From Planctomycetaceae bacterium (GTDB lineage Bacteria > Planctomycetota > Planctomycetia > Pirellulales > Pirellulaceae), in the NCBI GenBank assembly GCA_002702965.1, contig PADE01000049.1, positions 29,280-40,087 of the forward strand: DNA of 10,808 nt, written 5' to 3'. The notes beneath the pieces are model-generated. The model was not told where the DNA came from, did not search any database, and saw only the letters and a program-made list of their open reading frames with translations. The stretch's first letter is position 1, and every line of letters begins with the position of its first letter. A program made the translations under genes and the position numbers. This document shows positions 6,825-10,808 of the stretch, one piece after another.

Positions 6825-7091
6825 TTCGGGAAACGTCCGGGAGGGGTGTTGGCGCCTCGCTAACTTGGACGCTTGGGTTGCGGGGTCGAACCGCGACCGC
6901 ATCGGACCCGTCGGCCGACTGTGCTGCCGTGTTCACCGACCGAACGGGTTGCGCGCATTCCTTCACGGTGGTGAGGCTTTTTGTGTGGCGTGCGCTGAGC
7001 GATGCGGGACCGAACGGTCGATGATCTCCGGAATCGCACCGACAACAGTCACCGTTGCGGATGTAAAACCGTCCTGAGGGAGTTGAAGCGA

Positions 7092-7439
7092 ATGACCCAG
7101 AAAACGATCTTCAAACGGATTATCGATGGAGAAATCCCCGCCGACATCGTCTACCAGGATGACTTGTGTCTTGCTTTTCGTGACATCAATCCCCAAGCTC
7201 CCACACACATTCTTGTCATTCCTAGGAAAGAGATTACTTCAGTGAACGATCTGGCGGACGAGGACCAGACGTTGGTTGGACATCTGTATCTCGTGATACG
7301 TCACCTCGCGGAGGAACACCAACTGGTTTCCAGTGGCTATCGGGTCGTTGTGAATACCGGCGCCGATGGCGGCCAGACGGTCGATCATCTGCACTTTCAT
7401 CTGCTAGGTGGGCGGTCGATGCAGTGGCCACCCGGTTAA
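7092..7439 (+). CDS. HIT-family (Hint/PKCI-like) nucleotide hydrolase
   Basis: The product is 115 residues starting at the ATG at 7092, with GGAG 9 nt upstream; the frame opens earlier (7002) but the protein family begins at this Met. The opening TIFKRIIDGEIPADIVYQDD, the middle INPQAPTHILVIPRKEI (32-48) and NTGADGGQTV (88-97) are typical of the Hint branch. The histidine triad is HLHFH at 99-103, followed by LLGGRSMQWPPG as in Hint enzymes. Such proteins hydrolyse purine nucleotide phosphoramidates, such as AMP linked to lysine, through a transient AMP on the middle histidine. The cellular role in bacteria is not well defined. It is monocistronic by appearance, with gaps of 285 bp before and 346 bp after. 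Confidence 0.94.
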   Translation: MTQKTIFKRIIDGEIPADIVYQDDLCLAFRDINPQAPTHILVIPRKEITSVNDLADEDQTLVGHLYLVIRHLAEEHQLVSSGYRVVVNTGADGGQTVDHLHFHLLGGRSMQWPPG

Positions 7440-7603
7440 CGCGACGTTGTACCGCCGCGAACCCGTCAGAGAGTGGGGGTGTCGCCTGTCCACCGAGTGT
7501 GGTTTCTCGGAGTCGCAGTTTCCGATGTGTCGGTTGCAGACGGCCTCAAACCGGATTCTATTGGGAACCGTGACTTCTGCGGATCGTCTTCGTCCGACTG
7601 CTT

Positions 7604-7645
7604 ACCGGATGTACGGCTTCGCTGCCGGTGACATCCTAAGCCGTA
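7604..7645. other. Interleaved inverted repeats before the DUF1501 promoter
   Basis: TACGGCTT at 7612-7619 pairs perfectly with AAGCCGTA at 7638-7645, and GGATGT at 7607-7612 pairs with ACATCC at 7631-7636. The arms alternate (1-2-1'-2'), so they form either a pseudoknot-like fold or two competing hairpins. They end 23 bp before a TATAAT box. They could be the 3' end of the HIT transcript or a regulatory site. The rest of the 346 bp gap (7440-7785) holds only a short hairpin (CCGAG at 7493-7497 with CTCGG at 7506-7510) and the -10 box. Confidence 0.4.
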
Positions 7646-7674
7646 TCTTCCCAACTAGCGTCTTCGACTATAAT
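7646..7674 (+). promoter_or_regulatory. Candidate promoter for the DUF1501 gene
   Basis: A perfect TATAAT lies at 7669-7674, about 110 bp before the ATG at 7786. The sequence 17 bp upstream (TCTTCC at 7646-7651) is a poor -35 box, so an activator or an alternative sigma factor would be needed if this is used. Confidence 0.3.
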
Positions 7675-7785
7675 GATCCAACCTCGGAGAGTGGGGCGAT
7701 CATTCTCCTGTAGGTGTTATCCGCCCAACCTACGCAGCAGCGTTTTTGCTGCCCACATCGTTATCACTCCAGAGAAGGCGAAGCA

Positions 7786-9297
7786 ATGGCTCTTCCCCAG
7801 CCACCTGGCACTCAGCTGCTGCCGGGGCTTCACGCAAATTGTCGTGGATCGCGACGCGAGTTTCTGTGGCAGTTGGGCGCGGGATTCGGTGGTTTGGCGC
7901 TGACGGATTTGCTGGGGCGAGACGGTTTTTTTGGCCGCTCCGCCAATGCCGCGGACTCCAACTCACGCTTAGTTCATCCGCTCGCCGAACGGTCGCCGCA
8001 ATTTGTCCCACGAGCGAAGCACGTCATCTTCCTGTTCATGTACGGCGGCCCTACGTCGATGGATTCATGGGACTACAAACCTGAGTTGCAGCAGCGCCAT
8101 GGCCAGACGGTCGATATTGAAATTCGCAGAAGATCCATCCAGCAGCAGAAGCTGTTAGGCTCGCAGCGCCAGTTTTCACAGCACGGACAATCCGGGTTGT
8201 GGGGTTCGGATGCTTTTCCCTGGATCAATCGTTGTCTCGATGAAATCTGCGTGGTCAAGAGCCTCTACGCGGACACGTTTGCGCACGGGTCCGCAATGAT
8301 CCAGATGAACAGTGGCCGAATTATCCAGGGCCATCCTACAGTTGGGTCTTGGGTTGGATACGGATTGGGCAGCGCAAACGACAACTTGCCTGGTTACATG
8401 GTGATGCTTGATCCGCGTGGTGGGCCCATTTCGGGGGCGGCGAATTGGTCCGCCGGCTTCATGCCCGCAGCTTATCAGGGGACACACTTGCGCAATAAGG
8501 GTGAACCCATTCTCGACTTGACTCCCAATGCGAAGATCAGTCGCCATGCGCAGCGAGATTTGTTCGATACGTTGGACCAACTCAACCGACGCCATATGAC
8601 TCAGCGCCCCGGTTACTCGGAATTGGCGGCTCGGATTGCGAGTTACGAATTGGCTTACCAGCTGCAGAGTACCGCTCCCGAAGCACTCGATTTGTCACAA
8701 GAGACCGAACGCACATTCGATCTGTACGGGATTCAAGGGGAGCATCAAACGGCACACAAAAAGTCGCTTGGGCCCCGGCCGTTTGGGACTCAGTGTCTGA
8801 TCGCACGCCGGTTGGTCGAGCGGGGAGTTCGGTTCGTACAGATCTATTCGGGGGGGGGCCACGGCGAGGAGACCTGGGACGCACACGGTGACGTGGAAAA
8901 CAACTTGAAGATTCACGCTCCGGAAATCGATCGGCCGATTTATGGATTGATCAACGACCTCAAGCAGCGCGGATTGCTCGATGACACTCTGATCGTCTGG
9001 GGTGGGGAGTTTGGCCGTCAACCAGTCGCGCAGAACAACGGTGGCCGCGACCACAACGCGAAGGGTTTCTTGTATTGGATGGCGGGGGGTGGTGTGAAGG
9101 GAGGGCACGCCCACGGAGAAACCGATCCTCTTGGGCATCAAGCGGAGGTAGACCGCCATCACGTCCGGGATCTCCACGCGACGATTCTTCACCTGCTCGG
9201 TTTGGATCACGAGAAACTGACTTACTTCTACGGTGGCTTGGACCACAAGTTAACCGGAGTCCAGCAGGCGGATGTCATTCACGACATCATCGCCTGA
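7786..9297 (+). CDS. Tat-exported DUF1501 protein
   Basis: The product is 503 residues. The start chosen is the ATG at 7786, with GAAGG 7 nt upstream; the GTG at 7714 would put 24 unlikely residues before the signal. A twin-arginine motif, SRREFL at 22-27, precedes a hydrophobic stretch (LGAGFGGLALTDLLG), so the folded protein is probably exported by Tat. DUF1501 landmarks are IFLFMYGGPTSMDSWDYKP (81-99), FAHGSAMIQMNSGR (165-178), YSGGGHGEETWDAHGD (354-369), LIVWGGEFGR (402-411), GRDHN (420-424) and WMAGGGVKGG (431-440). The fold resembles sulfatases and alkaline phosphatases, but no function is established for the family. Planctomycetes hold dozens of copies, usually behind a DUF1549/DUF1553 cytochrome gene. 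Here the upstream neighbour is the HIT gene, so this copy is an orphan within the window. Codons 355-358 include a run of nine G. Confidence 0.95.
   Translation: MALPQPPGTQLLPGLHANCRGSRREFLWQLGAGFGGLALTDLLGRDGFFGRSANAADSNSRLVHPLAERSPQFVPRAKHVIFLFMYGGPTSMDSWDYKPELQQRHGQTVDIEIRRRSIQQQKLLGSQRQFSQHGQSGLWGSDAFPWINRCLDEICVVKSLYADTFAHGSAMIQMNSGRIIQGHPTVGSWVGYGLGSANDNLPGYMVMLDPRGGPISGAANWSAGFMPAAYQGTHLRNKGEPILDLTPNAKISRHAQRDLFDTLDQLNRRHMTQRPGYSELAARIASYELAYQLQSTAPEALDLSQETERTFDLYGIQGEHQTAHKKSLGPRPFGTQCLIARRLVERGVRFVQIYSGGGHGEETWDAHGDVENNLKIHAPEIDRPIYGLINDLKQRGLLDDTLIVWGGEFGRQPVAQNNGGRDHNAKGFLYWMAGGGVKGGHAHGETDPLGHQAEVDRHHVRDLHATILHLLGLDHEKLTYFYGGLDHKLTGVQQADVIHDIIA
8850..8858 (+). repeat. G9 homopolymer inside the DUF1501 gene
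   Basis: Nine consecutive G span the last base of Ser355 and codons for Gly356-Gly358 (GGG GGG GGC), within the conserved GGGH motif. A slip of one base would break the frame. The reading frame is intact as given. Confidence 0.9.
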
Positions 9298-9320
9298 CGC
9301 TGGCTTGCTAGGTGGTGTGG

Positions 9321-9349
9321 TCGATTGGCCGCGGGCAATCGAGGCCCGC
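9321..9349. terminator. Overlapping hairpins between convergent DUF1501 and folA genes
   Basis: Two stems share bases and cannot form together: TCGATTG at 9321-9327 with CAATCGA at 9336-9342 (8 nt loop), and GCGGGC at 9331-9336 with GCCCGC at 9344-9349 (7 nt loop). They fill the middle of the 62 bp gap between two convergent stop codons, the usual place for a two-way terminator. Neither side has a T-run, so Rho-independent action is doubtful. Confidence 0.35.
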
Positions 9350-9359
9350 TTCACGATCC

Positions 9360-9887
9360 TCATCTCGCAGCGCCTCGGAATTGCGAGGCGGTTTGTGGCT
9401 GAGAAACACGGTCGAGGACGAGAAAACTGTAGGGGAACTCGTTCCGTGCATCTGCGGGATGGTCCGTCCGTTCGATTTGCGACCAATCATCGTGGGAAAA
9501 GTCTGGAAACGTGACATCGCCTTCGACGACGGCGTGGACCTTTGTGAGATAGAGACGTTGCGTTGACGGTAACGCAGCGCGATAAATCTGGGCACCGCCA
9601 ATCACAAACGACTCGGGATCGTCTTCGGCGACACGAAGTGCATCTGCCAGGGAATGGGACGCCGTTCCGTGTGACGCGATTCGCTCCGGCTGGCGCGTGA
9701 TCACCACCATGGTACGTCCGTTCAGCGGTCGGCCGATCGACTCGAATGTCTTGCGGCCCATGATGATATGGTGCCCCATCGTCAATTCTTTGAAACGCTT
9801 CAGATCAGCGGACAAGCGCCATGGTAGGCCTCCTGCGCGACCAATGACGTGGTTTGTCGACATCGCGACGATCAGCGAAGGTACCAT
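9360..9887 (-). CDS. folA: Dihydrofolate reductase (FolA)
   Basis: Reduces dihydrofolate to tetrahydrofolate with NADPH in the cytoplasm, regenerating the cofactor used by ThyA. The 175-residue protein is slightly longer than the usual 160 because of a polar tail (about 162-175, QPQTASQFRGAAR). Landmarks are the opening SLIVAMSTNHVIG (4-16), LPWRLSADLKRFK (21-33) with Asp28 as the proton-relay acid, MGRKTFESIGRPL (43-55) for NADPH and folate binding, FVIGGAQIY (94-102) and YLT (113-115) with the conserved Thr. The ATG at 9887 has AAGG 8 nt upstream. It begins 23 bp after the thyA stop and is probably co-transcribed with it. All key residues are present, so the enzyme should be active. Confidence 0.97.
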   Translation of the reverse strand: MVPSLIVAMSTNHVIGRAGGLPWRLSADLKRFKELTMGHHIIMGRKTFESIGRPLNGRTMVVITRQPERIASHGTASHSLADALRVAEDDPESFVIGGAQIYRAALPSTQRLYLTKVHAVVEGDVTFPDFSHDDWSQIERTDHPADARNEFPYSFLVLDRVSQPQTASQFRGAAR

Positions 9888-9910
9888 TTTGAGCGCCTTG
9901 CCTGGCTCGG

Positions 9911-10705
9911 TTAAACAGCCACCGGTGCAGATATATGGGGCTGGGGATGATAGTCCGACAGCGTAAAGTCGTCGTAAGCAAAATCAAACAGCGATGAGGT
10001 ACTGGGGTTTAGACGCATGGTCGGTTGTCGATTCGGAGTACGCGCCAATTGACGATTAGCCTGTTCAAGATGATTTGTATAGAGATGGGCGTCTCCCAAA
10101 GTCAGAATGAAGTCGCCGGGTTTGAGGTCGGTGACGTGGGCAACCATCAGCGTCAACAGCGCGTACGAGGCGATGTTGAAAGGGACCCCCAGAAAAACGT
10201 CTGCGCTCCGCTGGTACAACTGGCAGGATAACTTTCCTTCAGCCACATAGAACTGAAATAACAGGTGGCATGGTGGAAGAGCCATTCGGGAGAGTTCGCC
10301 GACGTTCCAGGCGCTGACAATCAACCGCCGGGAATCGGGATTTTTCCGTACCGATTCGATAATCTGTTGCATCTGGTCAACGGTGTTTCCGTCGGCGGTT
10401 GGCCAGCTGCGCCATTGGTATCCGTAGATCGGTCCCAACTCTCCCTGGTCGTCGGCCCATTCGTCCCAGATCGTGACGCCGTGGTCGTGAAGATATTGTG
10501 TGTTGGTATCCCCGCGAAGAAACCACAGCAACTCGTAGATGATCGATTTCAAGTGGAGTTTCTTGGTGGTCAACAAGGGAAATCCTGTTGCCAGGTCGAA
10601 ACGTAGTTGGTATCCAAAAACACTGAGAGTTCCCGTTCCTGTTCTGTCGGATTTTCGGACACCCTGGTCAACGATGTGTTGTAACAGGTCGAGGTAGGAT
10701 TTCAT
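9911..10705 (-). CDS. thyA: Thymidylate synthase (ThyA)
   Basis: Methylates dUMP to dTMP with methylene-tetrahydrofolate, releasing dihydrofolate. From the ATG at 10705 the protein has 264 residues, the same length as E. coli ThyA, and every key residue falls at the E. coli number: Arg21, Arg126, Arg127, catalytic Cys146 (in LPPCH), Arg166, Asp169, Asn177, His207 and Tyr209. The frame extends nine residues upstream to 10732, but the family begins at MKSYLDLLQHIV, so the inner start is preferred; the ribosome site (GGGAAAG) is only moderate. It is followed by folA at 23 bp, making a compact dTMP/folate operon. This is the classical ThyA, not the flavin-dependent ThyX. Confidence 0.98.
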   Translation of the reverse strand: MKSYLDLLQHIVDQGVRKSDRTGTGTLSVFGYQLRFDLATGFPLLTTKKLHLKSIIYELLWFLRGDTNTQYLHDHGVTIWDEWADDQGELGPIYGYQWRSWPTADGNTVDQMQQIIESVRKNPDSRRLIVSAWNVGELSRMALPPCHLLFQFYVAEGKLSCQLYQRSADVFLGVPFNIASYALLTLMVAHVTDLKPGDFILTLGDAHLYTNHLEQANRQLARTPNRQPTMRLNPSTSSLFDFAYDDFTLSDYHPQPHISAPVAV

Positions 10706-10728
10706 TGAGCTGCTTTCCCGCATGCGGG

Positions 10729-10808
10729 TCATGGTTGCCAGCCATTTGGCTCGCTTGGTGATTCCCTAGCCGCCGGAGCGGATCCCGAACCGACTAATGA
10801 TGGGTCGC
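10729..10808 (-). CDS. Possible C-terminal end of an upstream gene, cut by window edge
   Basis: One minus-strand frame is open from the window edge for 25 codons and ends in TGA at 10731-10729, 23 bp before thyA, the same spacing as thyA to folA. The tail is Ser/Pro/Gly/Ala-rich (it contains GSGSAPAARESPSEPNG), which fits a protein end but proves nothing at this length. The other two minus-strand frames stop within the first 45 bases or so. Confidence 0.25.
   Translation of the reverse strand, partial: DPSLVGSGSAPAARESPSEPNGWQP

Noticed and set aside
6884..6892. GGTTCGACC on the minus strand, resembling a tRNA T-arm
   Set aside because: Only four of five stem pairs form, and no acceptor, D-arm or anticodon stem can be built around it.

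Overview
The window looks like chromosomal DNA of a planctomycete, most likely of the Pirellulaceae type. The evidence is a Tat-exported DUF1501 protein, a small secreted concanavalin-A-fold protein, a DUF6666-like secreted protein, many single genes separated by wide gaps, moderately high GC and mixed gene orientation. This assignment rests on gene content and motifs read by eye; no search was run.

Layout: (1) 1-4370, minus strand, is an envelope block. In transcription order it holds a large membrane protein with a 200-residue Ser/Lys/Gly/Gln-rich linker and a C-terminal DUF4129 domain (2244-4370), a 226-residue secreted jelly-roll protein (1283-1963), and a secreted DUF6666-like protein cut by the window edge (1-1126). 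(2) 4371-6144, minus strand, holds two histidine biosynthesis genes in the order hisI then hisG, separated by 124 bp with two back-to-back hairpins. A 390 bp gap follows hisG and contains a long compound inverted repeat and a good sigma70-like promoter for the DUF4129 gene. (3) 6145-9297, plus strand, holds an unrecognised 98-residue protein with a very basic tail and a strong leader hairpin, a HIT-family (Hint-like) nucleotide hydrolase, and a DUF1501 protein without its usual cytochrome partner. (4) 9298-10808, minus strand, is a thyA-folA operon (thymidylate synthase and dihydrofolate reductase), convergent with the DUF1501 gene. The tail of a further upstream reading frame may lie at the window edge.

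How the genes work together: ThyA oxidises methylene-tetrahydrofolate to dihydrofolate while making dTMP, and FolA reduces it back, so the operon is a closed folate cycle. HisG and HisI catalyse the first and third steps of histidine synthesis. The envelope genes share an orientation but are spaced 280 and 156 bp apart, so joint transcription is unproven.

No mobile element, CRISPR array, rRNA or convincing tRNA was seen. I found no clear multi-gene undescribed system. The less explained signals are the structured intergenic elements (4530-4584, 5698-5751, 6372-6399, 7604-7645), the 98-residue orphan protein, and the Cys-rich partial gene at the left edge.
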